Assembly (NCBI RefSeq): GCF_036046055.1
Contig: NZ_CP107939.1
Location: 2,666,001-2,730,000 of the forward strand
Length of the DNA: 64,000 nucleotides
Source: Nocardia sp. NBC_00403
GTDB lineage: Bacteria > Actinomycetota > Actinomycetes > Mycobacteriales > Mycobacteriaceae
Direction of reading: 5' to 3'
Part shown: positions 20,754 through 28,589 of the stretch, one piece after another
How the letters are laid out: every line of letters starts with the position of its first letter
Numbering within the stretch: the first letter of the stretch is position 1
Notes under the pieces: model-generated
The model's database searches: none
What the model was told of the DNA's origin: nothing
What the model saw: only the letters and a program-made list of their open reading frames with translations
Translations under genes and position numbers: made by a program

Positions 20754-21629
20754 TCAGAACTTGTAGGAGATCCCGGTCATGCGTTCGGATTCCTCCCAGA
20801 GCCGACGCTGTAGGACGCGGTTGTTCGACAGCTTGCTCGACGGCGCCGCCTCCACCGGTCCCTGGGTCTGGAAGAACTTGGTCGGGCCCCAGTAGGTGTT
20901 CGGGTCGGCGTCCGCCATGGTCGCTGCGAACAGCGTCGAGTGCGCGGCCTTGGCCGGGGAGTGGCCGATGAGGCGGATGAAGGGCTTGCTGACCCAGTCG
21001 ATCGGGGTCTCGGTCTTGGCGAACAGGTCGGTGGCCGATACGCCGGGGTGCACAACATAAGAGCGCTTGCTGCTACCGGATTCGGCCAGTCGGCGCTGTA
21101 ATTCCCTGCCGAACATCAGGTTCGCGAGCTTGGACTGGGCATAGGCCAGATTGCGTTGGTAGCGACGATTTTCGTAGTTCAGGTCATCGATCCACAGCTT
21201 CGGGGTCTGCTTGTGGGCGATGCTCGCGAGGCTCACCACCCGATCGCGCATCCGGTCCAGCAGCAGCCCGGTCAGCGCGAAGTGGCCGAGATGGTTGACG
21301 CCGAACTGGGTTTCGAACCCGTCCTTGGTGCGGGAGAAAGGCACGTTCATCAGGCCTGCGTTATTGATCAGCACGTCGAATTCGTCGGTACTGTCGGCGA
21401 ATCGGCGTACCGAGGCCAGGTCCGCGAGATCCAGCACGGCGACACGGACATCGCCGTCGATGCGCTCGGCGATTGTCTTGGCCTTCTCCGCGTTGCGGCA
21501 GGCCATGATCACCGTGCCGCCTTTGGCCGCCAGCGCCGTGGTGGTCTCGACGCCGAGCCCACCGTTGGCTCCGGTGACGATAAAGGTGCGCCCGCTCTGG
21601 TCGGGTACTTCTTGTGGTTTCCACGCCAT
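20754..21629 (-). CDS. Short-chain dehydrogenase/reductase, protochlorophyllide-reductase-like
   Basis: 291 residues. NAD(P)-binding TGANGGLG near residues 19-26, NNAG near 88-91, catalytic YAQSK near 160, and PGVSATDLF after it. Length and the LMNVPFSRTKDGFETQFGVN segment fit the retinol-dehydrogenase/POR-like SDR group common in actinobacteria. Substrate cannot be read from sequence. The start codon lies 9 bp from a perfect palindrome (21638-21653), implying repressor control. Divergent from the TetR gene at 21910, a candidate regulator. Confidence 0.9.
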   Translation of the reverse strand: MAWKPQEVPDQSGRTFIVTGANGGLGVETTTALAAKGGTVIMACRNAEKAKTIAERIDGDVRVAVLDLADLASVRRFADSTDEFDVLINNAGLMNVPFSRTKDGFETQFGVNHLGHFALTGLLLDRMRDRVVSLASIAHKQTPKLWIDDLNYENRRYQRNLAYAQSKLANLMFGRELQRRLAESGSSKRSYVVHPGVSATDLFAKTETPIDWVSKPFIRLIGHSPAKAAHSTLFAATMADADPNTYWGPTKFFQTQGPVEAAPSSKLSNNRVLQRRLWEESERMTGISYKF

Positions 21630-21637
21630 GGCCCGAC

Positions 21638-21653
21638 CTTACTCCGGAGTAAG
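21638..21653. promoter_or_regulatory. Perfect 16-bp palindrome at the SDR promoter
   Basis: CTTACTCCGGAGTAAG is fully self-complementary and sits 9-24 bp upstream of the SDR start codon. Size and symmetry are those of a TetR-family operator. No second copy was seen near the TetR gene at 21910, so the cognate regulator is uncertain. Confidence 0.65.
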
Positions 21654-21682
21654 TTTCGTGGGAAGGGCGACACGGGTGTGTA

Positions 21683-21732
21683 ATCCGAGCGTCTCGGACG
21701 CCAAGGCCCCGCGCGGCCGACAACGCTCGGAT
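21683..21732. repeat. 10-bp inverted repeat between SDR and TetR genes
   Basis: ATCCGAGCGT (21683-21692) and ACGCTCGGAT (21723-21732) pair perfectly around a 30-nt GC-rich loop. Position between two divergent promoters; it could be structural or regulatory. Confidence 0.45.
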
Positions 21733-21749
21733 ACGCGGGGTGAAGTACG

Positions 21750-21845
21750 TCAGCGCCCGCTGCCGATCGGCTGCTGGAACGCCGCGGCCAGGCTGGCGTC
21801 CACCGTCTCCTCCCAGACCTTCCAGGTCGCCGGATCGAGCATCAT
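21750..21845 (-). other. Short minus-strand ORF, possible gene tail
   Basis: A 31-codon frame reads MMLDPATWKVWEETVDASLA and AAFQQPIGSGR before TGA. The frame stays open upstream without a start (through KPAPVAAGCSTSDVGS), towards the TetR gene. Its composition looks protein-like, so it may be the C-terminal remnant of a secreted protein gene. Weak. Confidence 0.2.
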
Positions 21846-21909
21846 CGAGCCGACATCACTGGTGGAGCAGCCCGCCGCGACCGGAGCGGGCTTCGCTACG
21901 GTGGTGGGC

Positions 21910-22542
21910 GTGACAACCACGGTGGGCAGGCAATACGGCGGTCGCGCCGTGGCCGAGCGGAAGGCCGAGCGCCGCCTGCGGTTCCTCGACGCGGCGACCA
22001 GGATCTTCGCCGAACGCGGTTACCCCTCGTGCTCGCTTGCGGATGTCTGCGCCGCGGCAGGATTGTCCAAGCGGCAGTTCTACGAGGAGTTCCAGACCAG
22101 GGAAGACGTATTGATCGCGGCCTATGACCGCATCCAGGACGAGGCCGCGGCGGCCATCATGGCGGCACTCGAGCAACTCGATCCGAGGTTCGACATCACC
22201 GCCGCGATGACCGCGGTGCTCGCCGCGTATCTCCAGTCGGTCGGCTCCGACCCGTACCGGGCCAAGGTTGCGTTCATCGAGGTGGTCGGCGTCAGCGAGC
22301 GTATGGAACGCCACCGGCGCGAGCGCCGCCACTCCTGGGGGACGGTGCTGGAATCCCTGGTGGTGCCCGCCGTCACCGCGGGCGGTCTAGTGCGCGGTGG
22401 ACCCGGGCTCAGCATCAGCGCCCTGATCGGTGCGATCAACGGGCTCGCCCACGAGTGGCTGCTCGCCGACCCGCGCCCACCGGTCGAGGCGCTGGTCGAG
22501 GTGCTCGTCCCGGTGGCGGTGGCGTTGATCGAAACGCCATGA
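21910..22542 (+). CDS. TetR/AcrR-family transcriptional regulator
   Basis: 210 residues from GTG 21910; the open frame extends far upstream, but the TetR domain starts here. The N-terminal HTH runs ATRIFAERGYPSCSLADVCA then AAGLSKRQFYEEFQTREDVL, with the recognition helix at SKRQFYEEF. The variable C-terminal ligand domain (ISALIGAINGLAHEWLLADP) includes the dimerisation helices. It could control the divergent SDR or the preceding oxidoreductase relic; the ligand is unknown. Confidence 0.88.
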   Translation: MTTTVGRQYGGRAVAERKAERRLRFLDAATRIFAERGYPSCSLADVCAAAGLSKRQFYEEFQTREDVLIAAYDRIQDEAAAAIMAALEQLDPRFDITAAMTAVLAAYLQSVGSDPYRAKVAFIEVVGVSERMERHRRERRHSWGTVLESLVVPAVTAGGLVRGGPGLSISALIGAINGLAHEWLLADPRPPVEALVEVLVPVAVALIETP

Positions 22543-22561
22543 CCGCCACCGGGATACCGCG

Positions 22562-23530
22562 CTAGGCGAGCATGCCCTCCAGCGTGCGGGTGCACGACGG
22601 CCTGCGCAATTTGCCCATGCCCTTGGCTTCGATCTGCCGCACTCGCTCGCGGGATACACCAAGGGTGGTGCCGATTTCCGCCAAGGTCCGCGGCTGGCCG
22701 CGATCCAGGCCGAAGCGCAGCCCGATCACCTCGGCCTCCTTGGCGGTCAGCGTCGCGAGTGCCGCGTCGAGCTGAACACGCATCATGCCCTCGGCTACCA
22801 CATCGGCAGGGTCGGGAACATCGTCGGCCAGCAGGCCGCCGAGTTCTGTGTCGTCCTCCGCACCTACCGGGGTGTGCAGCGAAATCGGTTCGCGCCCATG
22901 GCGCATCACCTCCTCGACTTGGTTGACCGCTAGGTCCAGCTCGGTGGCCACCTCCGCGGCGGTCGCCGCACGGCCCAGTTGCTGCGACAGCGCGTGCCGG
23001 GTGCGGGTAACGCGGTTGAGTACGTCCACCACATGCACGGGGATGCGGATGGTGCGGCCCTGGTCGGCCAGCGCGCGGCCGATCGACTGGCGGATCCACC
23101 AAGTCGCGTAGGTGGACAGCTTGAGACCGCGCCGGTGGTCGAATTTCTCCACCGCACGGATCAATCCGAATGTGCCCTCCTGGACCAGGTCCAGCAGCGA
23201 CATGCTGGTCGGCGTCGGGTAGCGCTTGGCGACCGAAACGACAAGGCGCAGGTTGGCCTGGACCATGTGCTCCTTGGCGCGGCTGCCGTCCGCGGCGGTG
23301 CGCCGCAGCGTACGCCGCTGTGTGGCGGTGAGTTCGATTCCCGCGGAAGCGCTTTCGTCGAGGCGCCGCTGGGCGAGCACACCCGCCTCGATGCGCTCGC
23401 CGAGCTCTACTTCCTGCGTTGCGGTCAGCAGCGCGGTCTGCCCGATCTTCCGCAGGTAGTCCTTGATGGGGTCCACGCTGACCATGCCCTGGGCCGTGCG
23501 GGTGGAGCGAGTGGTGCAGATCTGGGTCAC
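22562..23530 (-). CDS. Group 2 (SigB/SigA-like) RNA polymerase sigma factor
   Basis: 322 residues. Region 1.2 (DPIKDYLRKIGQTALLT), region 2 (LRLVVSVAKRYPTPTSMSLL, DLVQEGTFGLIRAVEKFD, STYATWWIRQSIGRALADQ), region 3 (HVVDVLNRVTRTRHAL) and region 4 HTH (TLAEIGTTLGVSRERVRQIE) are all present, while the long acidic N-terminus of the primary sigma is missing. This is a non-essential, stress- or stationary-phase-type sigma that recognises promoters close to those of SigA. A second start, Met16, would give a slightly shorter protein. No anti-sigma gene adjoins it. Confidence 0.93.
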   Translation of the reverse strand: MTQICTTRSTRTAQGMVSVDPIKDYLRKIGQTALLTATQEVELGERIEAGVLAQRRLDESASAGIELTATQRRTLRRTAADGSRAKEHMVQANLRLVVSVAKRYPTPTSMSLLDLVQEGTFGLIRAVEKFDHRRGLKLSTYATWWIRQSIGRALADQGRTIRIPVHVVDVLNRVTRTRHALSQQLGRAATAAEVATELDLAVNQVEEVMRHGREPISLHTPVGAEDDTELGGLLADDVPDPADVVAEGMMRVQLDAALATLTAKEAEVIGLRFGLDRGQPRTLAEIGTTLGVSRERVRQIEAKGMGKLRRPSCTRTLEGMLA

Positions 23531-23631
23531 GGGTGCGCCTTTCGGTCGAGCGAGGGGAGAAGCCGGTAGTCGATGCCGATGGGCCGGATCGACTACCGGC
23601 TGGGTTGTGCGGATTCAGCGGCGGTGCGGAT

Positions 23632-23874
23632 TCAGCGGCCGAGAATCCGCAGCGGACGCCGTGGCTGCGTACGGAATCCTTGTCCTTTCGGTGCATTCCT
23701 CGACTGACGGCCGCGCCTGCTATTGCCGCCGGGGAAACCTGTTGTAGTCCGGATCCGTTGGGCGGCAGCGTCATTCGCGGATCGTGCCGCCGCGGGCTCG
23801 CCCGACTTCGGCGAAGAGCTCTGCTCGAGCATGCCGCGGATCGCCGCGTCCAGCGTGCTGTGGTACTCGGCCAT
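23632..23874 (-). CDS. Small basic hypothetical protein
   Basis: 80 residues from an ATG at 23874 preceded by a GAGGGAG-type ribosome-binding site. The N-terminal helix MAEYHSTLDAAIRGMLEQ is followed by a low-complexity, Arg/Pro/Gly-rich tail. No family recognised. It lies downstream of a plausible minus-strand promoter (23990-24018), which supports it being real. A start at 23946 is also open. Confidence 0.4.
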   Translation of the reverse strand: MAEYHSTLDAAIRGMLEQSSSPKSGEPAAARSANDAAAQRIRTTTGFPGGNSRRGRQSRNAPKGQGFRTQPRRPLRILGR

Positions 23875-23989
23875 GGTGGCTGCTCCCTCGTGGCTGGTCT
23901 GCATCGTGTTGCGGGTCGGGGCTGCTACGTCGTGACCGTGGGGCATCCGTTTTCTCCTTCGTCTTCGTCGTCTCGCGGCGACGAGAGCA

Positions 23990-24018
23990 AACTTAGAACA
24001 GACCTAAAAATATGTCAA
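23990..24018 (-). promoter_or_regulatory. Candidate sigma-70 promoter, leftward
   Basis: On the minus strand TTGACA (24018-24013) and TAAGTT (23995-23990) are 17 bp apart, in an unusually AT-rich island for this genome. It would drive the gene starting at 23874. The -35 is perfect, the -10 weak. Confidence 0.45.
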
Positions 24019-24019
24019 G

Positions 24020-24031
24020 CATAAATTTATG
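24020..24031. promoter_or_regulatory. Palindrome upstream of the TetR gene at 24056
   Basis: CATAAATTTATG is a perfect 12-bp palindrome, 25 bp before the TetR start and adjacent to the divergent promoter. Flanking TGTCA and TGACG extend the symmetry imperfectly. It is a probable operator for the autoregulated TetR protein. Confidence 0.5.
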
Positions 24032-24055
24032 ACGAGATCATGTAGTCTGCTCGAC

Positions 24056-24742
24056 ATGAGTGCACAGACCGTCGACACGGGCGCCGAGCAGGGACTTCGG
24101 GCCAAAAAGAAACAGCAGACGAGGGAGAAGATCTCGTACCAGGCCACGCTGCTGTTCCTGGAGCGAGGCTTCGACAAGGTGACGATCGCGGACGTGGCCG
24201 CGGCTGCCGAGGTCGCCAAGATGACGGTGACCAACTACTTCCCGCGCAAGGAGGACCTCGCGCTGGATCTGGGCGAAGTGTTCGTGGACCAGCTCGGCCG
24301 CACCGTCCGCGAACGCGTGGCGGGGGAGTCCGCGCTCGCCGCGTTGCGGCGCGCCTACCTGGCGGCGGTCGCCGATCGGGATCCGGTCATCGGATTCTCC
24401 GGTCCGGAATTCGCCGGGCTGATTGCGGGCAGTCCCGCGCTCGTCGCCCGGTTGCGCGAATTCCACGAGGAGCGGGAGGCAGCGCTGGCGCGAACCCTTG
24501 CGACCGAAACCGATACTGCGTCAGGCGACATCACGCCGCGGGTGGCCGCGGCGCTACTGGGCGGGGTACATCGGGTGCTGTTCGACGAGACGATGCGCCG
24601 CACACTCGCCGGCGAGTCCAACGACGACATCGCCACGGCACTGCACGGGTACATCGAGGTCGCCTTCGCCGCGCTGGAGCCGTCGCTGGCCGACTACGCG
24701 GTGCGGGCCGCTGACCGAAGCGAGCCGGTCACCATCGGGTGA
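24056..24742 (+). CDS. TetR/AcrR-family transcriptional regulator
   Basis: 228 residues when started at ATG 24056; an in-frame ATG at 24029 lies inside the palindrome. N-terminal HTH: KKKQQTREKISYQATLLFLE, then KVTIADVAAAAEVAKMTVTN with YFPRKEDLALD. The C-terminal domain is all-helical and ligand-binding by analogy. Its HTH is of the MftR-like/actinobacterial type. Divergent from the small gene at 23874. Confidence 0.9.
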   Translation: MSAQTVDTGAEQGLRAKKKQQTREKISYQATLLFLERGFDKVTIADVAAAAEVAKMTVTNYFPRKEDLALDLGEVFVDQLGRTVRERVAGESALAALRRAYLAAVADRDPVIGFSGPEFAGLIAGSPALVARLREFHEEREAALARTLATETDTASGDITPRVAAALLGGVHRVLFDETMRRTLAGESNDDIATALHGYIEVAFAALEPSLADYAVRAADRSEPVTIG

Positions 24743-24870
24743 ACACCGAGACTCTCGGCGATTGCCGAGCGCTATGACGATGCTTGCGGAAAGATTGCCC
24801 GCAGCGTTTCCCTAGTTCGTGTGTGTTGTTCGGCATGCTCCCGATTACCCACGATTCCGGAGGTCCCGCA

Positions 24871-25551
24871 ATGGTCAACATCCTGCTCGTGCACGGTGCT
24901 ATCGCCGACGGCTCGTCCTGGTCCGGTGTCATCCCCACGCTCCAGGCCGCCGGCCACCATGTCGTGGCCGTGCAGCAGCCGCTGTCCTCGATTCCCGACG
25001 ATGTCACCAAGGTGCGTCAGGCCCTCGACATCCTCGAAGGCCCGACCGTAGTCGTCGGGCATTCCTTCGGCGGCTGCGTCATCACCAATGCCGCGCACGG
25101 AGCCAGGAATGTGAAAGCGCTGGTCTACGTCGCGGCGTTCGCGCCGGACGAGGGGGAGACGGTCACAGCGCTCGGTGAGCCGTTCGGTCAGCCGCCCTCG
25201 GCGCAATTCTTCGTGACCGACCCGCAGGGCAGGGTGACGTTGCCGCAGGACAAGTTCGTCGAGTATTTCGCCTTCGATGTCGATCCGGTGCAGGCGCGCG
25301 TCATGGCCGCGGTGCAAGGCCCGAGCGACGCGGCGCGTTTCGGCTTCGTCTCGGGTCCGCCCGCCTGGCGCGAATTCCCGAGCTGGTACATCGTCGCGGG
25401 CAACGACCTGATCATCGGCACGCGGCTCGAAGAGGTGCTCGCCGAGCGGATGAGCGCGAAGACCACCAAGGTCGCAGGCGCCAGCCACGCGGTCATGGTG
25501 TCCAACCCGGAGGCGGTCGCCCAGGTGATCCTCGAGGCGGCGGCAGGCTGA
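24871..25551 (+). CDS. Alpha/beta hydrolase
   Basis: 226 residues from ATG 24871, with GGAGG at 24859-24863. Oxyanion motif LLVHGAIADGSSW near residue 5, nucleophile elbow VVGHSFGGCVI (Ser near 72), acid in IVAGNDLIIG and His in GASHAVMVSNPEAV. The short cap region fits the esterase/salicylate-esterase-like hydrolases frequent in Streptomyces and Nocardia. Substrate unknown. Confidence 0.88.
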   Translation: MVNILLVHGAIADGSSWSGVIPTLQAAGHHVVAVQQPLSSIPDDVTKVRQALDILEGPTVVVGHSFGGCVITNAAHGARNVKALVYVAAFAPDEGETVTALGEPFGQPPSAQFFVTDPQGRVTLPQDKFVEYFAFDVDPVQARVMAAVQGPSDAARFGFVSGPPAWREFPSWYIVAGNDLIIGTRLEEVLAERMSAKTTKVAGASHAVMVSNPEAVAQVILEAAAG

Positions 25552-25630
25552 GCGCCTGGCCGGTTGCCTCCCGTTTGCCTGGGCTCGTGTCGCACCGTCC
25601 CGACCGTCGAAGTCGGCACATACTGAACCG

Positions 25631-27667
25631 ATGACCGGTGCAGTCGCTGTCGCCGACACATCCGCGCCCGCGCCCTTGAGCAGGGCACGGACCAACATCG
25701 TGTTCGGCACCATCGTGCTCGGCATGCTGATGGCCGCGCTCGATCAGACCATCGTTTCCACCGCACTGCCGACGATCGTCGCCGATCTCGGCGGTGCGGG
25801 GCACCTGGCCTGGGTGGTCACGTCCTATCTGCTCGCCGAGGCGGTGGCGACGGCACTGGCGGGCAAGCTCGGCGATCTGTTCGGCCGCAAGCTGGTGTTC
25901 CAGCTCAGCGCGCTGATCTTCATCGTCGGCTCGATAGTCGCGGGCCTGGCCAACGGCATGCTGTTGCTGATCATCGCGCGCGCCGTTCAGGGCCTCGGCG
26001 CCGGAGGTCTCATGGTCACGGCGATGGCACTGATCGCCGACATCATCCCGCTGCGCGAACGCGGCAAGTATCAGGGCGCGCTCGGCGCGGTCTTCGGCGT
26101 CACCACGGTGATCGGCCCGACGCTCGGCGGGTTGTTCACCGACCATGCGAGCTGGCGCTGGTGCTTCTACGTCAACGTGCCCGTCGCGATCGTCATGATC
26201 GCCCTTGCCGCGCGCACCATCCCGCGGGTGCGGGCCGCGATCAAGCCCATCATCGACTATGCGGGCATCGGGTTGGTCGCGCTCGGCGTCTCCAGCCTCA
26301 TCCTCGGACTCGAATGGGGCGGCACCGAATATCCGTGGGGCTCTGGGCAGATCATCGGCCTGTTCGTCGCCGCGGTGCTACTGCTCGCGGCGTTCGTCGC
26401 GGTCGAATTGAGAGCGACCGAACCGATGCTGCCGATGGGATTGTTCCGCAGCAGAGTGTTCACGGTCTGCTCGATCCTGAGCTTCATCGTCGGCTTCGCG
26501 ATGCTCGGCTCGATAACCTACCTGCCCGCGTATCTCCAATATGTGAACGGGGTGTCGGCCACCGCGTCCGGCGTTCGGACGTTGCCGCTGGTCGCGGGAT
26601 TGTTGTTCACCTCGATCCTGTCCGGGCAGATCGTCGGAAAGACCGGTCGTTACCGGTACTTCCCGATTGTGGGCACCGCGGTGATGGCGGTCGGTCTGTA
26701 TCTGATGTCCACGATGGGCCGAACTACCAGCATCTGGCTGGAATCGCTGTACATGCTGATTCTCGGTCTGGGTATCGGCCTTGCCATGCAGGTGCTGACC
26801 ATCGTCGTGCAGAACACCGTGCCTTACACGCAATTGGGCACGGCAACTTCGGGCGTCACCTTCTTCCGCACTCTCGGTAGCGCTTTCGGCACCGCGATAT
26901 TCGGCACGTTGTACACCAACCAGATTGCCACCGATCTGACCGCGGCCCTGACCGAGGTGAAGGTCGTGCCACCCGCGGTGGCGGCGAATCCGCAGCAGCT
27001 GCGGGCCCTGCCTGCCGATGTCGCCGCGCCCATCATCGACGCCTACGCGAGGTCCATCGACCACGTCTTCCTGTGGGTGGTCCCGGTCGCGCTCGTCGGT
27101 TTTGTTGTCGCGTGGTTCCTGAAGGAAATACCGCTGCGTGACAGCGTCCGGGCCGGCGCTTCCGATGTGGGCGAGGGCTTTTCGGTGCCCGATTCCCCGG
27201 ACCGCCTAGTGCTGCTGGAGCGCGCGGTCTCCGGTGCGATGCGCAAGGCACACGCCGAGGGGCCGATCGGACCGCGCATTCTCGCGGACTCGGGGTCGAA
27301 GCTGAGTCCGGGCCGGGCGTGGGCGCTCGGCCAGGTGTACATGCACACCCGGGTTCGCGGTGTGGCCACGCTCGAGGCCATCGCGCACGCCCACAAGATG
27401 CCGCCCGAAGTAATCCGCCCGATCTACGTGCAGGTGATCGCCGCGGGCTATGTCACCGCCGACGATGGCCGCGTTCGACTCACCGATTCCGGCCGTGCCG
27501 AGGTCGACCGGATCCATGCCTCGTGGCGACATTGGCTCGATACCCAGCTCGACGACTGGGACTACCGCGACCCCGCCGACCGTGCGCTGCTCGATCAGGC
27601 GTTGGAGAACATCGCTACCAAGCTCCTCGACGAGGAGGCTCAGGAGCGCGAACCCGTTGACGCTTGA
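25631..27667 (+). CDS. DHA2-family MFS drug efflux transporter with C-terminal winged-helix-like extension
   Basis: 678 residues. Residues 1-510 form a 14-TM EmrB/QacA-type proton-driven drug exporter: LDQTIVSTALPTIVADLGG (motif D1), GKLGDLFGRKLVF (motif A) and GVTTVIGPTLGGLFTDHASW (motif C). About 165 cytosolic residues follow; the end (MPPEVIRPIYVQVIAAGYVT, ADDGRVRLTDSGRAEVDRI) resembles a MarR-like winged helix. Such tailed pumps are found in actinobacteria; whether the tail binds DNA is untested. The PadR regulator gene follows 60 bp downstream. Confidence 0.92.
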   Translation: MTGAVAVADTSAPAPLSRARTNIVFGTIVLGMLMAALDQTIVSTALPTIVADLGGAGHLAWVVTSYLLAEAVATALAGKLGDLFGRKLVFQLSALIFIVGSIVAGLANGMLLLIIARAVQGLGAGGLMVTAMALIADIIPLRERGKYQGALGAVFGVTTVIGPTLGGLFTDHASWRWCFYVNVPVAIVMIALAARTIPRVRAAIKPIIDYAGIGLVALGVSSLILGLEWGGTEYPWGSGQIIGLFVAAVLLLAAFVAVELRATEPMLPMGLFRSRVFTVCSILSFIVGFAMLGSITYLPAYLQYVNGVSATASGVRTLPLVAGLLFTSILSGQIVGKTGRYRYFPIVGTAVMAVGLYLMSTMGRTTSIWLESLYMLILGLGIGLAMQVLTIVVQNTVPYTQLGTATSGVTFFRTLGSAFGTAIFGTLYTNQIATDLTAALTEVKVVPPAVAANPQQLRALPADVAAPIIDAYARSIDHVFLWVVPVALVGFVVAWFLKEIPLRDSVRAGASDVGEGFSVPDSPDRLVLLERAVSGAMRKAHAEGPIGPRILADSGSKLSPGRAWALGQVYMHTRVRGVATLEAIAHAHKMPPEVIRPIYVQVIAAGYVTADDGRVRLTDSGRAEVDRIHASWRHWLDTQLDDWDYRDPADRALLDQALENIATKLLDEEAQEREPVDA

Positions 27668-27679
27668 TTTCCTTGCCCT

Positions 27680-27717
27680 CGATTACTCGTAGACGTATAT
27701 TCGTAGACGAGTAATCG
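27680..27717. promoter_or_regulatory. PadR operator: 38-bp inverted repeat
   Basis: CGATTACTCGT (27680-27690) and ACGAGTAATCG (27707-27717) are perfect 11-bp arms. Inside are two direct TCGTAGACG copies and an AT-rich TATAT centre that could be the -10 element. It lies 10 bp before the PadR start. PadR repressors usually bind long inverted repeats overlapping their own promoter. Confidence 0.75.
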
Positions 27718-27727
27718 GGAGGTAGTC

Positions 27728-28375
27728 ATGGCTACGAAGCGCAAGGTGGACAACCTGCTGGCGCTTGCGGTGCTCTCGGTGATCGTCGCGCGGCCGATGC
27801 ACCGATACGAGATCGCGTCGACGCTGCGTGCTCGCGGCAAAGACCGCGACATGGACATCAAATGGGGCTCGCTGTACACGGTCGTACAGAATCTGGAAAA
27901 GGCCGGCTTCCTCGAGATCGTCGGCAGCGAGCGCGACGGGGCACGCCCGGAACGCACGATCTACCGGATCACCGACGCCGGTCGCACGGAAATGGCCGAC
28001 TGGACAAGAGAATTGATCGCCACCCCGGAACCCGAACACCACCGGTTCACCGCGGGACTCTCCATCGCGGCGGCGCTAGCACCGGACGAGGTGGCCGAGT
28101 TGCTTTGCAGGCGCATCGAGGCGCTGGGTCACATCATCGAGGCTGTGCGCCGAGAACTCGACGGGCTCGCCACTACGCTGCCACGGCTGTTCATCATCGA
28201 GTCCGAGTACGGGCTCGCGATGCTGGAAGCTGAGCAGGCCTGGGCGCGGTCGTTCCGCGACGAACTCATCTCGGGGAGCTTCCCCGGCGTGGACTGGTGG
28301 CGGCAGCTGCATGCCGAGGGTGCGGAGCCCGCGGAAGTCGCAAAGCTCGTCGAAGGGGGGAACGCGCCGCTATAG
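27728..28375 (+). CDS. PadR-family transcriptional regulator
   Basis: 215 residues. N-terminal winged helix: NLLALAVLSVIVARPMHRYE, KWGSLYTVVQNLEKAGFLEI, ERTIYRITDAGRTEMADW. The C-terminal helical domain is the Vir_act_alpha-type dimerisation region (residues 95-190). Located directly after the MFS pump with its own operator, it is best read as the pump's drug-responsive repressor, although the pump's own promoter shows no copy of that operator. Confidence 0.9.
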   Translation: MATKRKVDNLLALAVLSVIVARPMHRYEIASTLRARGKDRDMDIKWGSLYTVVQNLEKAGFLEIVGSERDGARPERTIYRITDAGRTEMADWTRELIATPEPEHHRFTAGLSIAAALAPDEVAELLCRRIEALGHIIEAVRRELDGLATTLPRLFIIESEYGLAMLEAEQAWARSFRDELISGSFPGVDWWRQLHAEGAEPAEVAKLVEGGNAPL

Positions 28376-28589
28376 GGCGCCATTGTCGGATCGATGTCAT
28401 CGTCGGATCGAGACCAGGCTCGGCGGGGTGCGGCAACACCGCCGCCGAGCCCGATGTAACCGTCTCGAACCGTGCCCGCATACGCGCACTCGGCCACGAG
28501 GTTGGCAACCACAGGATAACTGGGTGAGCGGCAGGCGGGTCGGTTCGGGGATTCCACCCAACCCGTATCGCACAAACCTGGAGACACCC

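Noticed and set aside
21211..21909. N-terminal 233-codon extension of the TetR frame
   Set aside because: Overlaps the SDR gene antisense and has no TetR-like sequence; the TetR domain starts at 21910.
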